Shown: positions 14,878 to 22,349 of the stretch, in pieces
Position numbering within the stretch: position 1 is the first letter of the stretch
How the letters are laid out: every line of letters begins with the position of its first letter
DNA from: Actinomycetota bacterium
GTDB taxonomy: Bacteria; Actinomycetota; Actinomycetes; Nanopelagicales; Nanopelagicaceae
DNA length: 24,126 bases
NCBI GenBank assembly: GCA_009698045.1
Contig: WLRE01000011.1
Span: 1 to 24,126, forward strand
Direction: 5' to 3'
The notes under the pieces: model-generated
The model's input: only the letters and a program-made list of their open reading frames with translations
The model's database searches: none
Told to the model about the DNA's origin: nothing
Translations under genes and position numbers: made by a program

Positions 14878-15950
14878 GTATTCCTTCGGGTTGCAATTGA
14901 GACTAATTCTGCGAGAGATGTGCGGGCAACTTTAGCAATTACCTCGTTATCCAGTGCTGAAAGTGCAGCTTGGGTGAGGCGCTCAATCAAGTCTTCTAGC
15001 TCTGCCAGTGAGTCGGTTGTCACCATGATGTTGCGCACTTCTTCAACGCCATCGGCGGAGAGATTTGCATTACCCACATGTTCGTTGATGATTGCTTGCT
15101 GTGCGGGTGAGACCCGATCCAGAGTTGTTGCGAGAAGAACGGTTCGTTTGCCTTCCCGCAGATCATCCCCGGCGGGCTTGCCAGTCTCGGATGGATTACC
15201 AAAGACACCAAGTACGTCATCGCGCAATTGGAATGCTTCACCGAGCGGAAGCCCGTAATCAGAATAGGCTTTCATTAACTTCTCGGGATGTGCGCTTCCC
15301 ATTGCGGCACCAAATTGAAGTGGGCGTTCAATTGTGTATTTTCCAGATTTATACCGTGCAACTTTGAGCGAACGCTCAACACTCTGCGAGGAAAGAGTGG
15401 ACTCATACACATCCAAATATTGACCAGCCATGAGTTCAACGCGCATCTCGTCATACATAGGCAGTGAGCGGAGAAGTGCATCGGATGGCAAACCGGATTG
15501 GTGAAGCATTTTTGCGGACCAGATAAGAGCAAGGTCTCCCAAAAGAATGGCGGAAGATATTCCAAATTGTTCGGCAGAGCCGAGAGAGTTATTCGACTTA
15601 TGAATTGCCTCAAATGCCTTGTGAATCGATGGCGCTCCGCGGCGAGAATCAGAACCATCCATAACATCGTCATGCATCAAGGCGCAGACATGGATCAGTT
15701 CTAATGATGAAGCTGCCTGCAGAGCCACTTCATCTGGGTGTGCACCGGTTCCCAGGTAGCCGACATAAGCAAAGAGCGGGCGAAGTCGTTTTCCTGAATC
15801 ACAGATGAAACTATGCATCGCCGTGGCAACATCATTGAGCTCGCTGCCAATCCCGCGCAGATAATCGCATTCACGGGTAGAAAATTCGGCCAGCGCAGAA
15901 TTCACTAAATCTTTATGCTCTTTAAGGCTGAAGGTCTCCGCGAAAGTCAC
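14874..15950 (-). CDS. crtE: Polyprenyl diphosphate synthase (geranylgeranyl-type)
   Basis: 358 residues from GTG 15950. It condenses isopentenyl diphosphate with allylic diphosphates, probably to C20 geranylgeranyl diphosphate for CrtB. Motifs: GKRLRP (53-58), first aspartate-rich motif MHDDVMDGSD (92-101, Asp94, Asp95 and Asp98) and second motif QLRDDVLGVFG (241-251), then GDDLREGKRT (261-270). A longer ORF starting at 16085 would run antisense through the 5' end of metF and adds a non-homologous tail. The GTG 15950 start is instead placed by TACCCT-N6-GTG, a leaderless layout. It is coupled to crtI downstream. The same gene pair position near metF recalls mycobacterial idsA2. The chain length is inferred. 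Confidence 0.9.
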   Translation of the reverse strand: MTFAETFSLKEHKDLVNSALAEFSTRECDYLRGIGSELNDVATAMHSFICDSGKRLRPLFAYVGYLGTGAHPDEVALQAASSLELIHVCALMHDDVMDGSDSRRGAPSIHKAFEAIHKSNNSLGSAEQFGISSAILLGDLALIWSAKMLHQSGLPSDALLRSLPMYDEMRVELMAGQYLDVYESTLSSQSVERSLKVARYKSGKYTIERPLQFGAAMGSAHPEKLMKAYSDYGLPLGEAFQLRDDVLGVFGNPSETGKPAGDDLREGKRTVLLATTLDRVSPAQQAIINEHVGNANLSADGVEEVRNIMVTTDSLAELEDLIERLTQAALSALDNEVIAKVARTSLAELVSIATRRNT

Positions 15951-15956
15951 GAAGCA

Positions 15957-15962
15957 AGGGTA
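15957..15962 (-). promoter_or_regulatory. Putative leaderless -10 element of crtE
   Basis: TACCCT on the minus strand is followed by TGCTTC and the GTG start of crtE. It shares two base pairs with the metF element on the other strand within the palindrome GGTAACC (15959-15965). Confidence 0.5.
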
Positions 15963-15966
15963 ACCT
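15961..15966 (+). promoter_or_regulatory. Putative -10 element of metF
   Basis: TAACCT is nine bases from the metF ATG, predicting a leader of about three bases. It overlaps the divergent crtE -10, so both genes may fire from one symmetrical core. Confidence 0.35.
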
Positions 15967-15975
15967 GCGTCTTCT

Positions 15976-16839
15976 ATGAGTTCGACTACCTTTTCTGTGG
16001 AGTTCTTCCCGCCAAAAGACAGTGATGGCGAAGAACGTCTCTGGGCCGCGATGGCCGACCTTCGTGCGCTGGCTCCAGATTTCATTTCTGTGACCTATGG
16101 CGCAGGTGGCAGCACACGAGATCGAACCGTTCGCATCACCAAAGAGATAACCGAGAAGACTGGTATCGCTACCGTTGCACACCTCACATGTGTGGGCTCC
16201 ACTAAATCTGAGATCGTAGAAATTCTTGGGCAGTACAAAGAGGCGGGCATTAAGAGCATTCTCGCTCTTCGTGGCGATCCGTCACAAGGCCCGTCAGCGC
16301 CATGGGTCAGTACACCTGGCGGTTTTGATCATGCAGACCAGCTCGTCGAAATTGCGGCGCACACAGGTGACTTCACTATCGGCGTTGCAGCTTTCCCTGA
16401 TGGACACCCAGCAAGTGCTGGAAATCTGGATCGTGATGTAGATGTCTTACTTCGCAAGGAGGAGCTAGGCGCAAGCTTTGCAACAACTCAATTCTTCTTT
16501 GAATCTGCAAAATGGATTGCACTCGTCGAACGCTTACAACGAAAGGGTTCCTCGCTCCCTATCATTGCTGGAATTCTGCCTATAACAAATCTTAAACAAC
16601 TCAAACGAATGGCAGAACTCAGCGGAACTCCCATTCCGACAAAAATTGAGAAAGCTTTTCTAGATTTGGGAGATAATCCATCGGATGTAGCAAAACTTGG
16701 CGTAGAACTTGCGACTCATCTCTGCGATGAATTATTGGATGCCGGCGTACCGGGATTGCACTTCTATACGATGAATACTTCCAGCGCGACCGTTGATATC
16801 GCTAAAAATTTGGGCTTTGATTCTCGTGCAACGCGATAA
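15976..16839 (+). CDS. metF: 5,10-methylenetetrahydrofolate reductase
   Basis: 287 residues. A flavoprotein that reduces methylenetetrahydrofolate to 5-methyltetrahydrofolate for methionine synthesis. Family marks: SVEFFPPK (7-14) with the catalytic Glu9, SVTYGAGGSTRDRT (38-51) and SILALRGDPSQG (94-105), then FATTQFFFE and the C-terminal LHFYTMN. It lacks the regulatory domain of eukaryotic MTHFR and matches bacterial MetF length. The ATG at 15976 has no Shine-Dalgarno and sits 25 bases from the divergent crtE start. The next gene starts inside its last codons. Single-carbon metabolism next to carotenoid genes is probably inherited synteny rather than a functional link. Confidence 0.93.
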   Translation: MSSTTFSVEFFPPKDSDGEERLWAAMADLRALAPDFISVTYGAGGSTRDRTVRITKEITEKTGIATVAHLTCVGSTKSEIVEILGQYKEAGIKSILALRGDPSQGPSAPWVSTPGGFDHADQLVEIAAHTGDFTIGVAAFPDGHPASAGNLDRDVDVLLRKEELGASFATTQFFFESAKWIALVERLQRKGSSLPIIAGILPITNLKQLKRMAELSGTPIPTKIEKAFLDLGDNPSDVAKLGVELATHLCDELLDAGVPGLHFYTMNTSSATVDIAKNLGFDSRATR

Positions 16840-17449
16840 ATACTTTGCCACGTGGAGCTCGCTCCACGGCAACGCAGAGATTTCAGGAATTGTTAAAGCT
16901 TGGCTCGCCATCTCTTACCGCATCGTCGGGCCGCTTCATAAATTACGAGTTACTCCAAATTTTGTGACCCTACTTGGATTAGTTGCTGCAATTGCGACTT
17001 GGCCTACTGCTCTTACTTGGTGGGCTCCGGCGTTACTCGTACTCTCACTATTCTGCGATGGTATTGATGGATCTCTCGCAATGATTTCGGAGAAGAGTTC
17101 CACCCGTGGCGCGATGATTGATTCGATTGTCGACCGACTCAGTGAAGTCTTCTGGGTATTGGCTTTCTATCGATTAGGAGCAGACTTCCGACTAATCTTG
17201 ATTGCCTGGGTTCTGGCATTTACTCAGGAATACATTCGCGCACGGAGCGCTGGGCTTGGAGAGCGAGAGATTGGTGCTGTGACAATTGCGGAACGTCCAG
17301 TTCGTGCAAGCCTTCTCTTTATTGCATTAATCAGCTATTTGCTTAATCTTGAAATCGTAAATGTAGTAGCCGCAGTGTGGGCCGCAATGCAGGCCATTGC
17401 ATTCATACATCTTTCGTCGGTCTACTTTAAACGCCTAAAATTGCGTTAG
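16826..17449 (+). CDS. CDP-alcohol phosphatidyltransferase family membrane protein
   Basis: 207 residues from GTG 16826. Integral membrane enzyme of the family that swaps CMP of a CDP-alcohol for a second alcohol, as in phosphatidylglycerol, phosphatidylinositol or archaetidyl lipid synthesis. The catalytic motif is DGIDGSLAM(x8)G(x3)D(x3)D, with Asp78, Asp81, Gly82, Ala85, Gly95, Asp99 and Asp103. The usual Ala-Arg pair is Ala85-Met86 here, so the conserved arginine is missing. About five or six membrane helices are seen. GTG 16826 overlaps metF by 14 bases; an ATG at 16793 deeper inside metF would add 11 residues. The 3' end overlaps the convergent desaturase by 23 bases. The acceptor alcohol is not identifiable. 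Confidence 0.85.
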   Translation: MQRDKYFATWSSLHGNAEISGIVKAWLAISYRIVGPLHKLRVTPNFVTLLGLVAAIATWPTALTWWAPALLVLSLFCDGIDGSLAMISEKSSTRGAMIDSIVDRLSEVFWVLAFYRLGADFRLILIAWVLAFTQEYIRARSAGLGEREIGAVTIAERPVRASLLFIALISYLLNLEIVNVVAAVWAAMQAIAFIHLSSVYFKRLKLR

Positions 17450-18923
17450 CCACAATCTCAGCGCTGATTCCCACTAAAGGAAGGCCGCCACCAGGATGTG
17501 CTGAACCTCCTACGCAATATAGATTCTTGAGTGGTGAACGATTGCTTGCTCGTTGAAAAGCAGATCGTGCAGAGTTACTTGAAGTTCCATAAATAGAACC
17601 GCCTGGAGCTTTCACTGAGTTCTGGAGATCAAGAGGAGTGCGAAACTCCATTACATCTAATCTGCTCGAGACTTCTAGGCCGAGCGCATCTAATTTTGCA
17701 ATTATCTTGGCTGCATATGCCGCTGGATTAACACTCCAGTCAAAGCCGGTTCCGGGTTGGTGCCGCGGAGCATTGACCAGAACAAACCAGGCCTCCTTAT
17801 TCTCTCCCTTCACCATCAGTGGATCGGCAGGGGAGCAGATATAAATGGTGGGATCGTCGACGGGGACTTTCTCGGTAAATATCTGATCAAATTCTCGCTC
17901 GTAATTCTCGGGAAAGAATACGGAGTGATGCTTGAGTCGAGGCGGAATACTGGAAATTTTAGTGTTATCTAAACCAAGCAATAGCGAGAAGCCGGCAAGA
18001 GATTTCTCTGCACTCTTAAGTTTCTTTCGCTCTTTGCGAGTCTCGCGCAGGTCTGTGGGAAGTAGTTGGTTATAGACATATTCAGCATCGGCATTTGCAA
18101 CAACAGCATCGGCAAGGATTATCTCGCCATTGTGTAGTTCGATTCCGGTAGCTGCGCCATGGGCGTTGGTAATAGCTGCCACATCAGTGTTGAGATGGAT
18201 CTCAACGCCTAATTGACGTGCGCGATCTTCTAATGCGACCGAAAGTTGTCCGAGGCCACCTTGGATATGCCATGCGCCGAATGAACTTTCAATAAATGCG
18301 ATTGTTAACAAAACTGCCGGAACTTTGCGTGGATCTGAACCGGTATACGTGGCATAGCGATCGATAATCGCAGTCAGATAAGGGCTATTTGTGTAGCTCT
18401 TGGTTAAATTACGGAGTGAGGTGAATGGAGAGATTGCGCGCAGGTCACGGAGAATATTCTTGCGCTTAAGCAGTCCGAGTATGGAGGTGAGCTCAGATTC
18501 TACGAATGGACCACGGGAAACATCCCACATATGTTCGGCTCGCTGCATCAAGTCATGCCATTGATTACCCGCCGTTTTACCTATTGCCTCATCAATCGCC
18601 GCACAAGTCTGATTGATGGAGAGATTCGGAAAGGTGATCTGGGTGCCATCGGCAAAGTGATAGTCGAAGGCAGGGTCAACTGGATTTATCTGAAGAATAT
18701 GTTCAATCCGTTTGCCGGTTTTTAAGAAAAGATCTCGGTAGACCGCCGGCAATGTCAGAAGTGATGGACCGGTATCAAAGGCGTAATCTCCGATCCATTC
18801 GGTACGACATTTTCCTCCCGTGCGATCAGATCCTTCATAGATAGAAACCTGGTGCCCTGCTTTAGCTAAGCGAATAGCGGCAGACATTCCACCTACACCG
18901 GCGCCAATTACAACTATTTTCAT
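17427..18923 (-). CDS. Second CrtI/CrtD-family carotenoid desaturase
   Basis: 498 residues. FAD dinucleotide fold KIVVIGAGVGGMSAAIRLA (2-20), then YEGSDRTGGKCRT and FDTGPSLLTLP, and the C-terminal flavin motif AHPGGGLPLVGISAEI. It is a paralogue of the crtI product in this window but differs at both termini. Being last in an operon with CruF-like, CrtA-like and glycosyltransferase genes, it most likely performs a later desaturation, such as the 3',4' step of CrtD acting on a 1'-hydroxylated carotenoid; that is inference, and CrtN-like action on C30 substrates is an alternative. The start ATG 18923 overlaps the glycosyltransferase stop by one base (TAATG). A longer ORF to 19034 would lie inside that gene and is rejected. 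Confidence 0.85.
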   Translation of the reverse strand: MKIVVIGAGVGGMSAAIRLAKAGHQVSIYEGSDRTGGKCRTEWIGDYAFDTGPSLLTLPAVYRDLFLKTGKRIEHILQINPVDPAFDYHFADGTQITFPNLSINQTCAAIDEAIGKTAGNQWHDLMQRAEHMWDVSRGPFVESELTSILGLLKRKNILRDLRAISPFTSLRNLTKSYTNSPYLTAIIDRYATYTGSDPRKVPAVLLTIAFIESSFGAWHIQGGLGQLSVALEDRARQLGVEIHLNTDVAAITNAHGAATGIELHNGEIILADAVVANADAEYVYNQLLPTDLRETRKERKKLKSAEKSLAGFSLLLGLDNTKISSIPPRLKHHSVFFPENYEREFDQIFTEKVPVDDPTIYICSPADPLMVKGENKEAWFVLVNAPRHQPGTGFDWSVNPAAYAAKIIAKLDALGLEVSSRLDVMEFRTPLDLQNSVKAPGGSIYGTSSNSARSAFQRASNRSPLKNLYCVGGSAHPGGGLPLVGISAEIVANAILGV

Positions 18924-19999
18924 TAAATAGTTCTCCCGCGCCATTGAAGTGTCCCGTTGCGCTTTTTCATCCACGAAAGGGCAATAAGAAGTAGGAGAAA
19001 GAGAATGGCAAGTGGATGCAGGAGTGAGAGCCAAACATTGGAGCGAGTACGAATTGCGACAACGACTCTTGATAAGGTCGTGAGAACGAGCCCTCCGCAG
19101 GCAAGCAGGGAGCCGGTGAGTGCACCATAGAAGGGAGTCAAGCTAGTCCACGTCAGAATGAGAATCGCAAGGACGGTTCCAGAGACGCCACCAAATGCTC
19201 GCCAGAGAGATTTGGTGTAGCCCTCAATGAGTTCTTTACCGCTTTCATACATGCGACATGAAACTACCTGACTAGCATCCGCAACTCCTCCGCGAAATCC
19301 GTGCCGGACTAATTCACGCGCAAGTTCCATATCGTCGAGAACTTCATTCTTTATATTTTCATGTCCACCGATCTCTTCATAAGCCGAACGCCGAACAATA
19401 AAGAGCTGACCGTTAGCAATCGTTGTGGAGGGGCGTTGTGATTTCTCCGCAATTCGAAGAATTACGCTCGACATCCAAGACCATTGAAGGAGCGGCTGAA
19501 TAAGGAGTTCTGCGAAAGATCGTGCAACTTGTCGCGGATATGGCGAGATGTAATCCCAGTTTAATCTCTGCATGAGAGCAACACTGGAAGATATTGCCTT
19601 CGGTGTAAGACGAACATCCGCATCAGAAAAAACTAGGAATTCGGCTCCGCTTCTCTCTGATAATTGCGAGAGCGCGAAATTCTTACCCATCCACTCCGCG
19701 GGAAGCGCCGCTCCTTGCAGAACTGTGATGCGGGGGCCAAAATCGGTAAGAAGTCGCTCCGTCTGATCCGTTGAATTGTCGTTTAAAACCGTGACCGAGA
19801 AGTTGGACAATTGTGTAGAGGCTAAAGCCGACTCGACGCATTCGGTGACGTTGCGTTCTTCGTTGCGCATAGGAATCAATATCGCAATGCTTTCAGTGAT
19901 ATCTCTTGAACCTGCGGCTCGGACTACCCGCATGGTCAGGGCATTTATTGTCGCAGTTAAGAATGCGGCACAACAGAGTATGAATGGAAAAAGAGTCAT
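18923..19999 (-). CDS. GT2 glycosyltransferase, CruG-like carotenoid glycosyltransferase candidate
   Basis: 358 residues. One N-terminal membrane helix (about 3-22), then a GT-A domain: nucleotide-binding strand SIAILIPMRNEERN (37-50), LNDNSTD (72-78, Asp74), metal motif SDADVR (125-130, Asp126 and Asp128), and the acidic segment LDDMELA (221-227). KSLWRAF (263-269) stands where processive or lipid-acceptor enzymes have the QxxRW-like element. About three hydrophobic helices close the protein, so it works at the membrane. It directly follows cruF (stop then ATG without a gap) and overlaps the desaturase by one base. In cyanobacteria cruF and cruG sit together and CruG glycosylates the carotenoid hydroxyl; I infer the same job here. 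Sugar donor unknown. Confidence 0.85.
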   Translation of the reverse strand: MTLFPFILCCAAFLTATINALTMRVVRAAGSRDITESIAILIPMRNEERNVTECVESALASTQLSNFSVTVLNDNSTDQTERLLTDFGPRITVLQGAALPAEWMGKNFALSQLSERSGAEFLVFSDADVRLTPKAISSSVALMQRLNWDYISPYPRQVARSFAELLIQPLLQWSWMSSVILRIAEKSQRPSTTIANGQLFIVRRSAYEEIGGHENIKNEVLDDMELARELVRHGFRGGVADASQVVSCRMYESGKELIEGYTKSLWRAFGGVSGTVLAILILTWTSLTPFYGALTGSLLACGGLVLTTLSRVVVAIRTRSNVWLSLLHPLAILFLLLLIALSWMKKRNGTLQWRGRTI

Positions 20000-20812
20000 T
20001 TAGATATGGTCAGGACGGCCAAGTGTGATGCTGAAGAAATAGGGCGCTAAGAGCGCGCCAAAAACTAACGCGCCAATAAATGCAACTCCTGGACGATCAA
20101 AGAAGAAAAGATTTCCTACGATTCCAGAGAAGAGAGTCCATCCAAGAAAAATATCAGGGACGGTTGAATTCGCGCCAACCTTTCGTCGCTCTTTAGGAAG
20201 AGCAAGATGCAAAATCGCCATTAATCCCATGCCGGCAAAGAGCCAACCCGCGGCATTTGAAAGTGGAATCTCGGGTTGAAATGGAACATGTGGCCCACTA
20301 ACGGCCCAAGTCCAGCGCCCTGCAGAAACCATTTGTGGATCAAGAAATAAATCCCACGCCATCAAACCTGCTCCGCCATAGAGAAATACCCATTGTGGCG
20401 TTAGGCGGCGTGCAGCGATGAGCAGTGGATGCGTCATCATGATCCAAGCGAAGGGTACGACGAGTGGAACACCAGCAATCTGTATTCCTAAACTTTCGTC
20501 ATAGACATAACTCCCAAATGGCCAACCCGTGCGACTTCCCATTTGCTCTATCAGGAGTGCAAAGGTAAATGTGACGAGGAAGTAAGTTATAAAGTATCGC
20601 CCGCCGAAGGAGAGAAAAGCATGCATCAGCATTACAGCTGCTCCGAAATAAACGGTGAGCAAAGTAATTATACGAAGCGCTTCACCGTTGACGAGGGGAT
20701 AAGAGATTTGAAAGAGGAGTGCAAGAGCTAGCAGACTGAGAAGTATTGCGCCTTGCGATGTCGAAATTCCGCGACGGTTATTACCCTTTGGGCGATACTG
20801 GCGTATTGACAT
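20000..20812 (-). CDS. cruF: CruF-like carotenoid 1',2'-hydratase
   Basis: 270 residues with about seven to eight membrane segments. It belongs to the DUF422/carotenoid biosynthesis family: Glu89 in ALLIEQMGSRTGWPFGSYVY (85-104), GVPLVVPFAWIMM (114-126) and AWDLFLDPQMV (152-162) are the conserved blocks. CruF adds water across the terminal double bond of an acyclic carotenoid end to give a tertiary 1'-hydroxyl, as in Deinococcus and cyanobacterial myxoxanthophyll synthesis. It lies 25 bases after crtA and abuts the glycosyltransferase start, so the hydroxyl it makes could be the sugar acceptor. The N-terminal 15 residues are basic and probably cytosolic. Bisanhydrobacterioruberin hydratase is a related alternative. 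Confidence 0.88.
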   Translation of the reverse strand: MSIRQYRPKGNNRRGISTSQGAILLSLLALALLFQISYPLVNGEALRIITLLTVYFGAAVMLMHAFLSFGGRYFITYFLVTFTFALLIEQMGSRTGWPFGSYVYDESLGIQIAGVPLVVPFAWIMMTHPLLIAARRLTPQWVFLYGGAGLMAWDLFLDPQMVSAGRWTWAVSGPHVPFQPEIPLSNAAGWLFAGMGLMAILHLALPKERRKVGANSTVPDIFLGWTLFSGIVGNLFFFDRPGVAFIGALVFGALLAPYFFSITLGRPDHI

Positions 20813-20837
20813 GTCCTAATTCTGCCTTACGGGCGGG

Positions 20838-21506
20838 TTAGAGAGAACCACTCTCTTCAATAATTGCAAAGCGCGCGAAAAGCTCCTCCGCATACCAGCC
20901 TAGTTTTTCGGTCTGTTGAATCGCTGCCGTATGGGCAGCTCCTTTATAGGCAAAATTTCGGAGATCACTTGCCGAATTCCAGATTGAAAAAGTGCCCTGT
21001 AATCCGATCGGCGCCTCACCGATACCGATTGCGTGACGCAATCCGGGAGATGAATGGAGTGAGCTCGTCACGGATGGAACCGCTCTCCAAAAAGTGCGAT
21101 TAAAGCGCCACTTAATGCGCGCACGAGTAATTGCCGCAATAGGCCCATCCCAAGCAAATTGTTCAACAATAAATGGTTCGCGCATTGACCACGCTCCATG
21201 AGAACTAATGGGCTTAAGCACCGCGCGATACTCAGATACTGCAAATTTTCGCCAGCTGTTTGTAACGGTGCCGTGATCAAAGTTCTCAAGGTCTTCCTCT
21301 CTGAGAGTGACGAGTAAACCCCAGCGGCGAGGATTGGCATCTTTGGGAGTGAATGTCTCTCCCTTTCCGGTTCCTAGTAGTTTAAAAAATGAGATTGCAG
21401 GGTCTTTACGAAGTGCTGCTCGATCCAACGCCATTCGGGTGAAAGCGCGGGCGGCGCCGAATCCTTGTACTTCCCAGAAATAGATAACTGTAATCAAGTT
21501 ATCCAC
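20838..21506 (-). CDS. crtA: CrtA-like (spheroidene monooxygenase family) carotenoid ketolase
   Basis: 222 residues from GTG 21506. The C-terminal half carries the family block GIGEAPIGLQGTFSIWN, followed by SDLRNFAYKGAAHTAAIQ and GWYAEELFARFAI, which match the pattern of Rhodobacter spheroidene monooxygenase CrtA as I remember it. CrtA enzymes use O2 to put a keto group at C-2 of acyclic carotenoids such as spheroidene. Its N-terminal YFWEVQGFGAARAFTRMALD matches the ferredoxin-like fold start. The gene overlaps the upstream hydrolase by eight bases and precedes cruF by 25. In an actinobacterium without purple-bacterial pigments, the likely substrate is lycopene or a hydroxylated derivative; this is inference. 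Confidence 0.8.
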   Translation of the reverse strand: MDNLITVIYFWEVQGFGAARAFTRMALDRAALRKDPAISFFKLLGTGKGETFTPKDANPRRWGLLVTLREEDLENFDHGTVTNSWRKFAVSEYRAVLKPISSHGAWSMREPFIVEQFAWDGPIAAITRARIKWRFNRTFWRAVPSVTSSLHSSPGLRHAIGIGEAPIGLQGTFSIWNSASDLRNFAYKGAAHTAAIQQTEKLGWYAEELFARFAIIEESGSL

Positions 21507-22281
21507 GACAAGTTTCTTCGATATACGAAATCACAGTTTGAGGATGGTCCCACATTGGAGCATGTCCGCATTGCGGAATAACAATCCATTTGGCATGAGC
21601 TGGTGCAAGTGATCGCTCCTGTGAAGAATGAGCTGGAAGAGTGTTATCCGTGTCTCCAAAAATTATAGTGACTGGAATCGATGGTGAAATCTTTTCGTCA
21701 AATCTCTTTCCAAGAAAGGCATCCCAGGTAGGAAAGTAACCTCGCGATGTTCCCATAGCAATTGTTGCATCCACGCAGGTTTCTATTTCTAGGCGATCCC
21801 ATTGTGGACTAACAGTGCCAAAACCTATTTGACGTGCGAACTTATATCGCAATAATTTTGGTGCAGACTTATGTAAGGTCTTTGCCATCAATCGCGCACG
21901 AGCTTCCCCGCGCACACGAGTGATATCGGGTTTCAACCACAGGCCAGCGGGTGCCAAGCCGACTACTGACTTCACTCTTTCGGGTGCAAGTGCTGCTAAT
22001 TCAAGTGCAACCCAGCCGCCGAGTGAGTTGCCGACAACATGCACGCGCGAAATATTCACTTGGTCAAGATAAGTGAGAATTAAACGAGCAAGTGATTCTG
22101 GATCGAGGTGGGTGCCATGTTCTAACGGGGATTGACCATGTCCGGGCAGATCGATTGTGATCACTTGAAAGTGAGAGGTTAATGCTGGAAGCAATGGTTT
22201 CCATGCAGTAGATGCAGAGCCAAGACCATGAATGAGAAGTAACGGTTCTCCCGAGCCTGACACCTCTACATGCAATTTCAT
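21499..22281 (-). CDS. Alpha/beta-fold hydrolase, first gene of the crtA-cruF operon
   Basis: 260 residues. The fold is clear: oxyanion segment LLLIHGLGSAST (14-25), nucleophile elbow VVGNSLGGW (82-90, Ser86), acid Asp210 or Asp212 in FGDTDN, and His240 in CGHAPMW. No signal peptide is present, so it is cytosolic. It heads the carotenoid operon and overlaps crtA by eight bases, with TAGGCT nine bases before its ATG as a possible -10. No carotenoid enzyme of this family is established that I can name. A role in ester handling of a carotenoid glycoside or unrelated esterase or haloperoxidase-like activity are both possible. Confidence 0.85.
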   Translation of the reverse strand: MKLHVEVSGSGEPLLLIHGLGSASTAWKPLLPALTSHFQVITIDLPGHGQSPLEHGTHLDPESLARLILTYLDQVNISRVHVVGNSLGGWVALELAALAPERVKSVVGLAPAGLWLKPDITRVRGEARARLMAKTLHKSAPKLLRYKFARQIGFGTVSPQWDRLEIETCVDATIAMGTSRGYFPTWDAFLGKRFDEKISPSIPVTIIFGDTDNTLPAHSSQERSLAPAHAKWIVIPQCGHAPMWDHPQTVISYIEETCRG

Positions 22282-22337
22282 AGTGAGTTAAGCCTAATAC
22301 GCTCAGAAGGAATCTATACACATGTACAGGTACGAGG

Positions 22338-22343
22338 TATTTT
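22338..22343 (+). promoter_or_regulatory. Putative leaderless -10 element of the PAP2 gene
   Basis: TATTTT is followed by GTTCAC and the ATG at 22350, with no Shine-Dalgarno. The upstream bases include TGTACAGGTAC, a short symmetrical stretch that might bind a regulator. Confidence 0.5.
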
Positions 22344-22349
22344 GTTCAC

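Noticed and set aside
18924..19034. Extended start of the second desaturase at 19034
   Set aside because: The added residues lie inside the glycosyltransferase gene and precede the FAD-fold strand without similarity; ATG 18923 fits.
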